From DASQFU01 sp035632955 (GTDB lineage Bacteria > Eisenbacteria > RBG-16-71-46): DNA of 16,474 nucleotides. Below are positions 7,850 to 16,474 of the stretch, one piece after another; position 1 is the first letter of the stretch; the number at the start of each line of letters is the position of its first letter. The DNA lies in assembly GCA_035632955.1 (NCBI GenBank), contig DASQFU010000191.1, positions 1 through 16,474 on the forward strand. The letters run 5' to 3'. Made by a program: the position numbers and the translations under genes. Under the pieces are notes generated by a model. It saw nothing but the letters and a program-made list of their open reading frames with translations, was not told the origin of the DNA and made no database searches.

Positions 7850-8391
7850 GTGCATCCTTCCGACACGGCGCTGGTTCTCATTGATGTGCAGGTGAACATG
7901 TTCGGCCCAGACAATCCCGTCCCCACGGCCGACGTGATGCTCGAGCGCTTGACCAACCTCCTGGCGCGGGCTCGCTCCGCTCACCTGTCGATCATCTTTG
8001 TCCGCAACTGCGGAGGCGCAGGCGACCCTGACGAGCGTGGGGCGCCGGGTTGGCATCTGCCCCCGGCGTTGCAGCCGGCCGACAGCGATGTCGTCGTCGA
8101 CAAAACCACGTGTGACACGTTCGCGAGCACCCACTCGGCAAGGAACTGAATGCGCGCGGCATTACGCGGATCGTCATCGCGGGGTTCCAGTCCGAGTTCT
8201 GCGTTCGGGAGACGACGCTCGGAGCGCTCACACGCGGCTTCGACGTGACGTTGTTCTCGAACGGGCACGGCACGTACGATGGCGGCGGTCGGACGTCACG
8301 CGAGATCAGTGCCGCAGTGAATGCCGAGCTCGAAGGCCGCGCGAGGCTCGCGAGCGCCACCGAGCTCGGTTTCGGTCTCGGGGTCGGCTGA
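7850..8391 (+). pseudogene. Isochorismatase-family cysteine hydrolase, broken by a one-base frameshift
   Basis: The first frame (GTG 7850) reads as the N-terminal half of an isochorismatase-like cysteine hydrolase: TALVLIDVQVNMF holds the catalytic Asp12 and VVVDKTTCDTFAS the catalytic Lys85, but it stops after 99 codons. The next frame, from about 8134, continues the same fold without a gap: LGKELNARGITRIVIAGFQ, then SEFCVRETTLGAL with the nucleophilic Cys, ending at a TGA at 8389-8391. Restoring one base, for example a C in the CCCACT run near 8129-8136, gives an uninterrupted 180-residue protein, the usual family length, with the whole Asp-Lys-Cys triad. It is either a recent pseudogene or a sequencing error. 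The start is 10 nt after the flavoprotein gene, with a purine-rich AAGGA directly before it. Substrates of this family range from isochorismate to nicotinamide and N-carbamoyl compounds, and I cannot choose among them. Confidence 0.85.
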
Positions 8392-8602
8392 ATCTCTCGA
8401 ACCCTCGGGCGCCGGTTGGCACCAACTGGCAGGTCTCGGCCGCACGATTCGACTCACGGGTTTCCAGCGCCGTGTGCCAGCCAACCTCCGCATCGCGGTT
8501 CCGCCGGGCCGCACCCGGGGAGACTCCGATGAAGCGCTTGAAGCCTCGGCTGAACGCGGCCTCCGACCGGTAGCCGAGGCGGCTCGCCAGATCGGTGGTC
8601 CT
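8306..8602 (-). pseudogene. Remnant of an AraC-family regulator (C-terminal helix-turn-helix only)
   Basis: On the minus strand, positions 8602-8498 encode TDLASRLGYRSEAAFSRGF followed by KRFIGVSPGAARRN. This is the second helix-turn-helix and terminal motif of AraC/XylS-type regulators. Nothing resembling the first helix-turn-helix or an effector-binding domain precedes it, because upstream of 8602 the DNA belongs to the DoxX remnant on the other strand. The frame stays open for about 64 further codons after the conserved end, running to 8306 and overlapping the 3' end of the isochorismatase-like gene, which is longer than usual. It is a fragment that cannot bind DNA as a normal AraC protein. 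Its position suggests the intact gene was divergent from doxX. Confidence 0.72.
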
Positions 8603-8856
8603 GGCCTCATCGGGGGATTCCTCACGCGGATCAGCGCCGCCGGGGTCATCGCGGTCATGATGGGCGCGGTGTACTTCGGCCATTGGAAGGCCGGGTTTTT
8701 CATGAACTGGTCCGGCCAGCAGGGGGGCGAGGTTTCGAGTACCACATCCTTGCGACGGCGCTTACCTTAGCCCTCGTGGCTCTCGGTGGTGGCTGGGCCA
8801 GCCTGGACGAGGCGCTGGCCCGACGATTGGCCGACCCGGAACCAGCTTGCCGGTGA
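8591..8856 (+). pseudogene. Remnant of a DoxX-family membrane protein (C-terminal part, frameshifted)
   Basis: The plus-strand frame from about 8591 reads LIGGFLTRISAAGVIAVMMG followed by AVYFGHWKAGFFMNWSGQQG, typical of the second half of DoxX-family proteins. After Gly-Glu the frame is lost. One frame over, from 8734, it continues FEYHILATALTLALVALGGG and WASLDEALARR, ending at a TGA at 8854-8856. Adding one G before GTTTC at 8732 restores the family motif GEGFEYH. About 88 of the usual 130-160 residues remain, and the first membrane segments are missing. DoxX proteins are small multi-pass inner-membrane proteins linked to oxidative or thiol stress. The fragment abuts the AraC remnant with almost no space between them. 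Confidence 0.75.
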
Positions 8857-8954
8857 AGAGTCGGGAACCCGTCGTTTGGACGAGGCGCAAGCCGGCCGAC
8901 CCCTGTACCGTGAGATTCTGGACGATCCGCGCTCCGACCTGACCCCCGCACACC

Positions 8955-8985
8955 TTTCGACTCCGCCCCCGAGGCGCGATACAGT
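8955..8985 (+). promoter_or_regulatory. Weak promoter candidate for the kinase operon
   Basis: TACAGT (8980-8985) is a reasonable -10 hexamer, with TTTCGA (8955-8960) as a poor -35 at 19 nt spacing. Transcription would start near 8992 and leave a leader of about 28 nt before the ATG at 9020. The rest of the 8857-9019 gap holds nothing I recognise. Confidence 0.25.
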
Positions 8986-9019
8986 TGGTTGCCAGAATCC
9001 ACAACTGGATCGGAGCCGC

Positions 9020-11277
<2,258 letters not shown>

Positions 11278-11281
<4 letters not shown>

Positions 11282-12417
11282 GGGGAATCGACCGCCGCGC
11301 GTTCCTGCGCATGCTCGCGGGCGCCGCACCCGCTGGCCTCGGCCTCTTGCTGGGCCCGAGAGCGCTCCGGGCTGCCGGTCCGGCCGAGATGATCGAGCGC
11401 AATGAATGGCCCGAGCATTGGGAGACGACGCTCGACGCCCTGGGCCGTTCGTGGCTCACGCGCAACGACCGCTTCTTCGTGCGCAGCCATTTGCCGGTGC
11501 CGGACGTCGATCCCGCGAGCTACCGGCTCGAGATCACGGGGCTGGTAGGCGCGCCGCTCTCCCTCACGCTCGACGAGCTGAAGGAGCTGCCGCGGATCGA
11601 AATGCCCTGCACCTTCGAGTGCGCCGGCAATGGCCGCGGGCTTCTGTCGCCGCCGAATACCGCGGGCACGCAGTGGGCGCGCGGCGCGGTTGGAAACGCC
11701 CGCTGGGGCGGCGCGCCGCTGGCGACCCTCCTGCGGCGCGCGGGTGTGCTCCCCGAGGGGCGTCACGTGTGGTTCGAGGCCGCGGACCGTGCGCCACATC
11801 CTGACGTCCCGGCCTTCCTGCGGAGCATCCCGATCGAGAAAGCCATGCAGGACGCGCTCCTCGCTTATGACATGAACGGCGAGGCGCTGCCCAAGCTGCA
11901 CGGCGCCCCGTTGCGCGCGATCGTGCCGGGCTGGTACGGAATGGCGTCGACCAAGTGGGTCACGCGCGTGCGTGTCGAGAACCAGCCTTCGGACAACCAC
12001 TTCATGGCCCGCGGCTACCGCTACAACCGGCCGGGCGAGGACCCGACGTTGGCGGCGCCGATCGAGGAGATGCGGATCAAATCGGTCGTCACCTGGCCGC
12101 GCGACGGGGCGAAGCTGCCGCTCGCCAAGTTCCGCGCGCAAGGCTTCGCGTGGGCCGGATCCCCAGGCGTGAAGCGCGTCGACGTCTCGAGCGACGGCGG
12201 CACGAGCTGGCGGCCGGCTGGATTCATGGGCGAGACGGTGCCTCATGCCTGGCGGTCATGGACGACCGAGATCGACGTGAAGTCGCCCCGGCGTCTCACA
12301 CTGATGGCGCGCGCCACGGACGGCAACGGCAGGCAACAGCCAGTGGAAGCGAGCGTCAACGCCGGCGGCTACGCCAACAACTCCATTCATCGGATCACGA
12401 TCCATGTCCGCGGTTAG
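11278..12417 (+). CDS. Sulfite oxidase-family molybdopterin oxidoreductase, SorA-like, Tat-exported
   Basis: A 379-residue periplasmic molybdoenzyme. The N-terminus RRAFLRM (6-12) followed by a small-residue hydrophobic run to about 33 is a twin-arginine signal, fitting export of a folded cofactor-loaded protein. The oxidoreductase domain contains PCTFECAGNGRG (110-121), with Cys115 the expected Mo ligand of the sulfite oxidase family, and KLHGAPLRAIVPGWYGM, a conserved pterin-pocket segment. The C-terminal 110 residues, with SSDGGTSWRPAG, match the Mo-co dimerisation domain. There is no haem domain of its own, so electrons must go to a partner, and the small cytochrome c encoded next fits. 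Together they resemble bacterial sulfite dehydrogenase SorAB, which oxidises sulfite to sulfate. Related enzymes act on other substrates, so the reaction is inferred. The ATG lies within an ATGA overlap with the kinase gene, which indicates coupled translation. Confidence 0.9.
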
Positions 12418-12742
12418 TCGACGGGTGGCGATGATCGCGCTCGCAGCCGCGGTCGTTTTAGGGCTGATAGGCGCGACCGGCGACGGGCAGCGCGCCACAC
12501 GCGTTCGTCCTTATCCGAACCGCCTGCCCGACGGCGACGGGCGCGCGATCGCCGAGCGTTCCTGCCTCATGTGCCACTCGGCGACACTCGTCACGCAACA
12601 GGCAAAGGATTCCACCGCCTGGGCCAGGACGGTGGCGCAGATGGTGAAGTGGGGCACGCCGCTGCCCGCCGCCGAGCAGGACACGCTGCTCCGCTACCTC
12701 GCGAGCCATCTCGGGCCGCGCGCCGCTCGCGTCAAGAGGTAA
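12404..12742 (+). CDS. Small periplasmic c-type cytochrome, SorB-like electron acceptor
   Basis: A 112-residue monohaem cytochrome c. A basic start (VSRR) and hydrophobic residues 8-25 form a Sec signal peptide. The haem-binding CLMCH is at 54-58 (Cys54, Cys57, His58), and Met80 in VAQMVKWG is a plausible sixth ligand, or another downstream Met or His. The remainder, LPAAEQDTLLRYLASHL, is the usual C-terminal helix. Its ATG lies 14 nt inside the end of the molybdoenzyme gene, so the two are translationally linked. In SorAB-type sulfite dehydrogenases a subunit of this size takes electrons from the molybdenum centre and passes them to the respiratory chain. A role as a free cytochrome for another dehydrogenase is possible but less likely given the overlap. 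Confidence 0.9.
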   Translation: MSAVSRRVAMIALAAAVVLGLIGATGDGQRATRVRPYPNRLPDGDGRAIAERSCLMCHSATLVTQQAKDSTAWARTVAQMVKWGTPLPAAEQDTLLRYLASHLGPRAARVKR

Positions 12743-12853
12743 TTCGAGTGAGGTTCGTGCCTGTTTTCCGTAGCCGTGAAGGGCTTTGCAGCCGCTCGAA
12801 GTCTGTCGCGACAGTATGAGTTTGCCGCCAAGCGTTCGAGTGGCGGGCCAGGG

Positions 12854-14584
12854 TCACTGCGGCAGCCGGGACCGGGCGAGAATCTCCTCGACCTCCTCGA
12901 GCTTACGGTGCGCCGGAACGTCCCCTGGGTGCGCGGCGAGTAGCGCCAAGAGCTCGGATCTGGCCTCGTCGTAGCGACCTTCCTTGAATCTCAGCATGGC
13001 GATGGCGTAGTGCCGCTTGCCCTCGACTGATTCTCGAAACACCGTGGCACTGGTGTCGACCTGAAGCGACTCCGCGCGGGCAAGCAAATGCAGGCTCTCG
13101 TTTTCACGTCCGTCGTTTAGAGCCACTGTGGCTCGTATCATTGCGCGCATGGCTTCGGGCTCTACCAAGGCGACCGGATCGCTACGGTTCCCCTGATACT
13201 CCACTACGGTCGCCACTGGAAGAGAGGGTGTTGCGAACCACTGGCTAATGGGCAACCACTTCAACGTTGTGTCGCGGTACCACACGTGAAGTGCGGGCCG
13301 GAGCCCGAAGGCGCGCTCGGTCATGGCCGGAAAGTTCTCTTGGACAACTACCGCGCCGTGTGGCAGTCGGGGCAAATGCACCTGGAGCTCATGTCTCACC
13401 TCCGCTACGAAGAGCTGTAAGCGGGACAGTCGTGGCACGTCGATCGAGGCACCGCGGATCGGCGGCTCCAATGTGACCTCTCGAACCGGTCGTGGGGCGA
13501 CCGCGAGGAGTGCGAGCCTCACTAGAAGGAATGCCGGAATGGCGTGCCGATGAAGAGCCCTGAGCGTGACCATGGTCGCGGCGAAGACCCCGAGTCCGAC
13601 CAAAGCGCACCGATACGGATCCCAGGACGGGTAAAGAAGAATGAGCGTCAGGGCTAGCGGCGCGGACCATGCGAGTCCCCAGAACCACCATGCTCGCATC
13701 TCCGACCGGTGATTTCGGAGTGTAGCGAGGACGCGAGGCCACGGAATCGACACAATCAGCACAGCCGCAATGACAAGATCAACCAGCTCTCGAGTGGGCG
13801 GCAGACTCCAAACAGCCTTGAAAAGCCACCACGGGATCATCGCAATCCCTGGTATCCATGCGAGCGAAGGCCAATGACCACCACCCGGCCCTGGAATGGT
13901 CAACGAGGCTCGCTCATATACCCGCAGATAGACCGCGGCCCACGCCGCCAAGAGCAGGGCAACCGAAAGGAGCCACGTTCGACGTTGTCGCTCGCGATCA
14001 AGACGAACTAGGGGGCAAGCCAAGATAGCGATGAGTGGGATCGCAGCCACTTCCTTACAGAGGAGCGCTGCCAGCCCCGAAGCGAGGAAGCTCCAGAGCC
14101 TCGCCGCGACGGCCTCGTGAAGGGCGAGAGACACGAAAAGCAGGGCTCCGAGGTCCTGGAAGCAGCTCGGCCACATGATCAGAAGCCGGCTCGACTCCAT
14201 CATCCACGGCGCGGTGGAGATGGCGAACGCAATGTCTGGATTCAGTCCTCGGCGAAAAGTGCGATAGAGGAGCAGAGAAGAGAGGCAAAGGCAGCCCATT
14301 TGAACGAGCGCCACCACCATCGGCTGCGTGAGCATCCACGGAGCGAGCAACGCGTAGTAGGCCTGCCGCGCGAGCGGCCGCCAGTAGAGAATCGACCCGC
14401 ATCCGTCGAACCAAGACCAGTGGGTCAGGAGGATCTGGTGGAGGTAATCGTAGTCGTCGGCGACTGGCTCGCCCGGTCGGCCGCCTAGAAGCAGTAGCAG
14501 TAAAGCGAGCGGGCCTACCGTTGCCGCGATGAGCCACGGGTCCCACCAGCCACCACGAATGCCGTGAGTGCTGCCCTTGCTCAT
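12854..14584 (-). CDS. Polytopic membrane protein with C-terminal TPR-like region, possible GT-C glycosyltransferase
   Basis: A 576-residue integral membrane protein of unknown role. About ten hydrophobic helices lie between residues 17 and 370, the first being LIAATVGPLALLLLLLGG. An acidic motif, VADDYDYLHQ (41-50), follows it immediately. Acidic residues in the first outer loop are typical of GT-C lipid-linked-sugar transferases, and ILYWRPLARQAYYAL a little later is also reminiscent of that group. After the membrane part come about 200 soluble residues ending in a TPR-like helical pair (HYAIAMLRFKEGRYDEARSE). No strong family match can be claimed. Three starts are clustered (GTG 14590, ATG 14587, ATG 14584), and GAGGG at 14595-14591 best suits 14584. 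The gene stands alone, is convergent with the cytochrome gene, and is richer in A/T than its neighbours, hinting at transfer. Confidence 0.8.
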   Translation of the reverse strand: MSKGSTHGIRGGWWDPWLIAATVGPLALLLLLLGGRPGEPVADDYDYLHQILLTHWSWFDGCGSILYWRPLARQAYYALLAPWMLTQPMVVALVQMGCLCLSSLLLYRTFRRGLNPDIAFAISTAPWMMESSRLLIMWPSCFQDLGALLFVSLALHEAVAARLWSFLASGLAALLCKEVAAIPLIAILACPLVRLDRERQRRTWLLSVALLLAAWAAVYLRVYERASLTIPGPGGGHWPSLAWIPGIAMIPWWLFKAVWSLPPTRELVDLVIAAVLIVSIPWPRVLATLRNHRSEMRAWWFWGLAWSAPLALTLILLYPSWDPYRCALVGLGVFAATMVTLRALHRHAIPAFLLVRLALLAVAPRPVREVTLEPPIRGASIDVPRLSRLQLFVAEVRHELQVHLPRLPHGAVVVQENFPAMTERAFGLRPALHVWYRDTTLKWLPISQWFATPSLPVATVVEYQGNRSDPVALVEPEAMRAMIRATVALNDGRENESLHLLARAESLQVDTSATVFRESVEGKRHYAIAMLRFKEGRYDEARSELLALLAAHPGDVPAHRKLEEVEEILARSRLPQ

Positions 14585-14750
14585 CATCACCCCTCAGAGT
14601 GCATCGGGACTGTGCGGGCTCTGATTCATCGGCGCTGGCGGTTCAGGGGCTGCCCACCCCTTACATCTCATGACTTGCTCATTGTTGTCTGAGCAGGACC
14701 AGCCTACGTTAACCGGCAAGGGCCGGCTGGAACGCCCTTACTGAGCGACG
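14585..14750. other. Divergent intergenic region, no gene seen
   Basis: The gap between the membrane protein (minus) and the glcD-like gene (plus) must hold both promoters. It contains a small hairpin (CCGGC at 14713-14717, GCCGG at 14722-14726, loop AAGG) and an overlapping inverted pair CCAGCC (14699-14704)/GGCTGG (14725-14730). Neither is followed by a T run, so they are not typical terminators. The region is less GC-rich than the flanking genes on the right. No RNA gene was recognised. Confidence 0.5.
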
Positions 14751-14759
14751 TGCTACGCT
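14751..14759 (+). promoter_or_regulatory. Extended -10-like box just upstream of the glcD-like gene
   Basis: TGCTACGCT fits an extended -10 element (TGn plus TAnnnT) and ends 8 nt before the ATG at 14768, so transcription could start on the ATG itself. It shares the form TGnTAnGCT with the box before 5286. No Shine-Dalgarno sequence lies before this ATG, which agrees with a leaderless transcript. Confidence 0.45.
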
Positions 14760-14767
14760 GGGCCGCG

Positions 14768-16225
14768 ATGCGTTGGACGTCCGAACATCTCGACGAGCTT
14801 CGCGCCCTGCTCGGCGATTCCGGCGTGCTCGCGAGCCATGCCGCGCGCTTCACCTACGAAGCGGACGCGCTGGTGCTCGAGAAGTTCAAGCCCGACGTCG
14901 TCGTGCTGCCCCGCTCGACCGACGAGGTGGCGGCGGTCGTGCGCTGGGCACGAGCGCACGGCGTCCCGGTAACGGCTCGCGGCGCCGGCACGGGGCTCGC
15001 GGGCGGCGCGACGCCGGAGCGCGGCGGGATCGTTCTCTCGGTCAACCGGATGGACCGGATCCTGCGCGTCGATCCCGATCGCATGCTGGCCTGGGTCGAG
15101 CCCGGTCTCGTCAATCTGTGGCTCTCGCAGCAGCTCGCCCCGCACGGCCTCTATTACGCGCCCGATCCCGCTTCGCAGCAGGTCAGCACGATCGGCGGCA
15201 ACGTGGCGACCAATGCCGGCGGACCCCATTGTCTGAAGTACGGGGTCACGCTCAACCATGTGCTCGGCGTGGTGGCCGTGTTCCACGATGGCAGCGTGGT
15301 GACGCTCGGCGGCGAGTCGCCCGATGCGCCCGACTTCGATCTCGCTTCCGTCGTGGTCGGTAGCGAGGGCACGCTCGCGCTCGTGACCGAGATCTGCGTC
15401 CGCCTGCTCCCCAAGCCCGAGTCGGTGCGCACGATGCTGTTCGATTTCCCAACGGTCGAACAATCGTGCCGCGCGGTCTCGGCGGTGATCGCGGACGGCA
15501 TCGTTCCCGCCGCGATGGAGATCATGGATCGCCACACGGTCGGGCTCGTGGAGGAGTGGCTGCATCTCGGACTGCCGCTCGACGCCGGCGCCGTGCTCTT
15601 GATCGAAGTCGATGGTCCCGATGTGACGCTCGGGCGCCACGTCGATCGGATCGCGAAGCATGCGCTCGCCCACGGCGCCCGTTCCAAGCGTCTCGCGCGT
15701 GACGAACAGGAGCGCCTGGCAATCTGGAAGGGCCGTAAGTCCGCGTTCGGCGCCTATGGACGGACCGCGAGCGGCTTCTACATCATGGACGGCGTCGTGC
15801 CGCGCACGCGATTGGCGGAAGCACTGTCCACGGTCTACCGGCTGTGCGCCGAGCGCCAGCTCCAGGTGGGTAACGTGTTCCACGCCGGCGACGGCAATCT
15901 ACACCCCCACGTCCTGTTCGACGCCGACGACCCGAAAGCGCAGGCCGCTGCGCTCGACGTCTCGCACGAGATCCTGCGCATGTGCATTCGCATGGGCGGA
16001 ACCATCTCGGGGGAGCACGGCGTGGGAATCGAGAAGCGTCCGATGATGCGCGAGCTGTTCGCGCCGGACGATCTCGCGATCATGGCGCGACTGCGCCGGG
16101 CGTTCGATCCGGACGAGCTGCTCAATCCCGGCAAAATCCTGCCCGGGGACGGCGAGCCGCACGGAGCCCCGGCGCAGATGGGCGGTATGTCGATCCGCGA
16201 CGTCCCCGAAGCGCCCTGGATATGA
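14768..16225 (+). CDS. glcD: FAD-linked 2-hydroxyacid oxidase, glycolate oxidase subunit GlcD-like
   Basis: A 485-residue flavoprotein of the GlcD/D-lactate dehydrogenase group, which oxidises glycolate or another D-2-hydroxyacid. The FAD-binding type-4 domain spans about 38-215: PVTARGAGTGLAGGA (67-81), STIGGNVATNAGGPHCLKYG (140-159) and VVVGSEGTLALVTEI (196-209). The C-terminal substrate domain has VFHAGDGNLHPH (370-381) and SGEHGVGIEKR (414-424), whose His and Glu residues bind the metal or substrate in this family, and ends with LLNPGKILP. The length is close to that of E. coli GlcD (499). The frame is open to a GTG at 14750, but the ATG at 14768 fits the -10-like box directly upstream. 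A GlcE-like gene overlaps its stop by 4 nt, supporting a multi-subunit glycolate oxidase over a single-chain lactate dehydrogenase. The exact substrate is not readable. Confidence 0.92.
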   Translation: MRWTSEHLDELRALLGDSGVLASHAARFTYEADALVLEKFKPDVVVLPRSTDEVAAVVRWARAHGVPVTARGAGTGLAGGATPERGGIVLSVNRMDRILRVDPDRMLAWVEPGLVNLWLSQQLAPHGLYYAPDPASQQVSTIGGNVATNAGGPHCLKYGVTLNHVLGVVAVFHDGSVVTLGGESPDAPDFDLASVVVGSEGTLALVTEICVRLLPKPESVRTMLFDFPTVEQSCRAVSAVIADGIVPAAMEIMDRHTVGLVEEWLHLGLPLDAGAVLLIEVDGPDVTLGRHVDRIAKHALAHGARSKRLARDEQERLAIWKGRKSAFGAYGRTASGFYIMDGVVPRTRLAEALSTVYRLCAERQLQVGNVFHAGDGNLHPHVLFDADDPKAQAAALDVSHEILRMCIRMGGTISGEHGVGIEKRPMMRELFAPDDLAIMARLRRAFDPDELLNPGKILPGDGEPHGAPAQMGGMSIRDVPEAPWI

Positions 16226-16474
16226 GCGCGATGCTGCTCGAGGAGCGCCGCGTGGATCCGGCGGCCTACGCGATCGGCGCGCGGGCGCCGCGGCGCGCCG
16301 TGCGGCCAGCGTCACCGGACGAAGTGGCCGAAACGCTGCGGGCCGCAAGCCGCGACGGGCTCTCCGTCGTGCCGTGGGGCGGCGGGGTCGGACTCGTGTT
16401 CGAACCGGCGCCGGAGCGTTACGACCTGGCGCTGGACCTGACGGCGCTCGACCGCATCGTCGAGTACGAGCCGG
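16222..16474 (+). CDS. glcE: FAD-binding oxidase subunit, GlcE-like, N-terminal part cut by window edge
   Basis: Partial gene starting at an ATG within an ATGA overlap with the glcD-like stop and still open at the window end (84 codons seen). The fragment carries RAVRPASPDEVAETLRAA, VVPWGGGVGLVFE and LALDLTALDRIVEYEP, the standard first half of an FAD-binding type-4 domain: a substrate-independent lead, the pyrophosphate-binding Gly-rich loop, then the LxxLxRIvEhdp strand. Following glcD directly, this is the expected layout of GlcE, the second flavin-domain subunit of glycolate oxidase. An iron-sulfur GlcF gene would be expected next, beyond the window. A second GlcD-like paralogue is the alternative, but less likely given the short N-terminus. 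Confidence 0.82.
   Translation, partial: MSAMLLEERRVDPAAYAIGARAPRRAVRPASPDEVAETLRAASRDGLSVVPWGGGVGLVFEPAPERYDLALDLTALDRIVEYEP

Noticed and set aside
8392..9019. Possible insertion sequence or transposon causing the disrupted region
   Set aside because: No transposase fragment, terminal inverted repeats or target duplication was seen; a simple deletion plus frameshifts explains it.
12803..12814. Perfect 12-bp palindrome CTGTCGCGACAG between the convergent cytochrome and membrane protein genes, considered as operator or terminator
   Set aside because: It has no loop and no T run. A few perfect 12-mers are expected by chance in a window of this size, and it is not repeated elsewhere that I noticed.

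Overview
The window is a high-GC, gene-dense stretch of bacterial chromosome. The taxon cannot be fixed from the sequence. A serine/threonine kinase fused to a TolB-like domain and TPRs, twin-arginine export of a molybdoenzyme, and a mixed gene set point to an uncultured environmental lineage of the Acidobacteriota, Gemmatimonadota or Candidatus Eisenbacteria kind. This is an inference from gene style only. No rRNA, tRNA, CRISPR array, intact insertion sequence or prophage was seen.

Minus-strand operon, about 1-5028. Transcription runs right to left through a MoxR/ChlI-like AAA+ ATPase, a CoxE-like VWA protein, an uncharacterised secreted protein, peptidase T (pepT) and the start of a DCC-family (DUF393) thiol-disulfide protein cut by the window edge. 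Gaps are 13-27 nt and the last pair probably overlaps, so this looks like one transcription unit. The ATPase and VWA protein form the usual chaperone-like pair.

Plus-strand genes, 5286-8391. An endonuclease/exonuclease/phosphatase-fold hydrolase diverges from the operon. Next come an FAD-dependent oxidoreductase and, 10 nt behind it, an isochorismatase-family hydrolase broken by a one-base frameshift.

Decayed zone, about 8306-8856. The helix-turn-helix end of an AraC-type regulator (minus) abuts the C-terminal half of a DoxX-family membrane protein (plus), which carries its own one-base frameshift. The N-terminal halves of both are missing exactly where they meet, as expected if a deletion removed the middle of a divergent pair.

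Plus-strand operon, 9020-12742. A kinase-TolB-TPR protein overlaps by 4 nt a twin-arginine molybdopterin oxidoreductase of the sulfite oxidase family. That gene overlaps a small c-type cytochrome by 14 nt. The last two resemble the periplasmic sulfite dehydrogenase pair SorA/SorB. Placing the kinase in the same unit is unusual.

Right end. A polytopic membrane protein with a C-terminal TPR-like region, resembling GT-C glycosyltransferases and visibly less GC-rich than its surroundings, lies on the minus strand (12854-14584). Diverging from it is a GlcD-type FAD oxidase (14768-16225), overlapped by 4 nt by a GlcE-like gene that runs off the window. Two plus-strand genes (5286 and 14768) have an extended -10-like box 6-8 nt before the start codon, which suggests leaderless transcripts.
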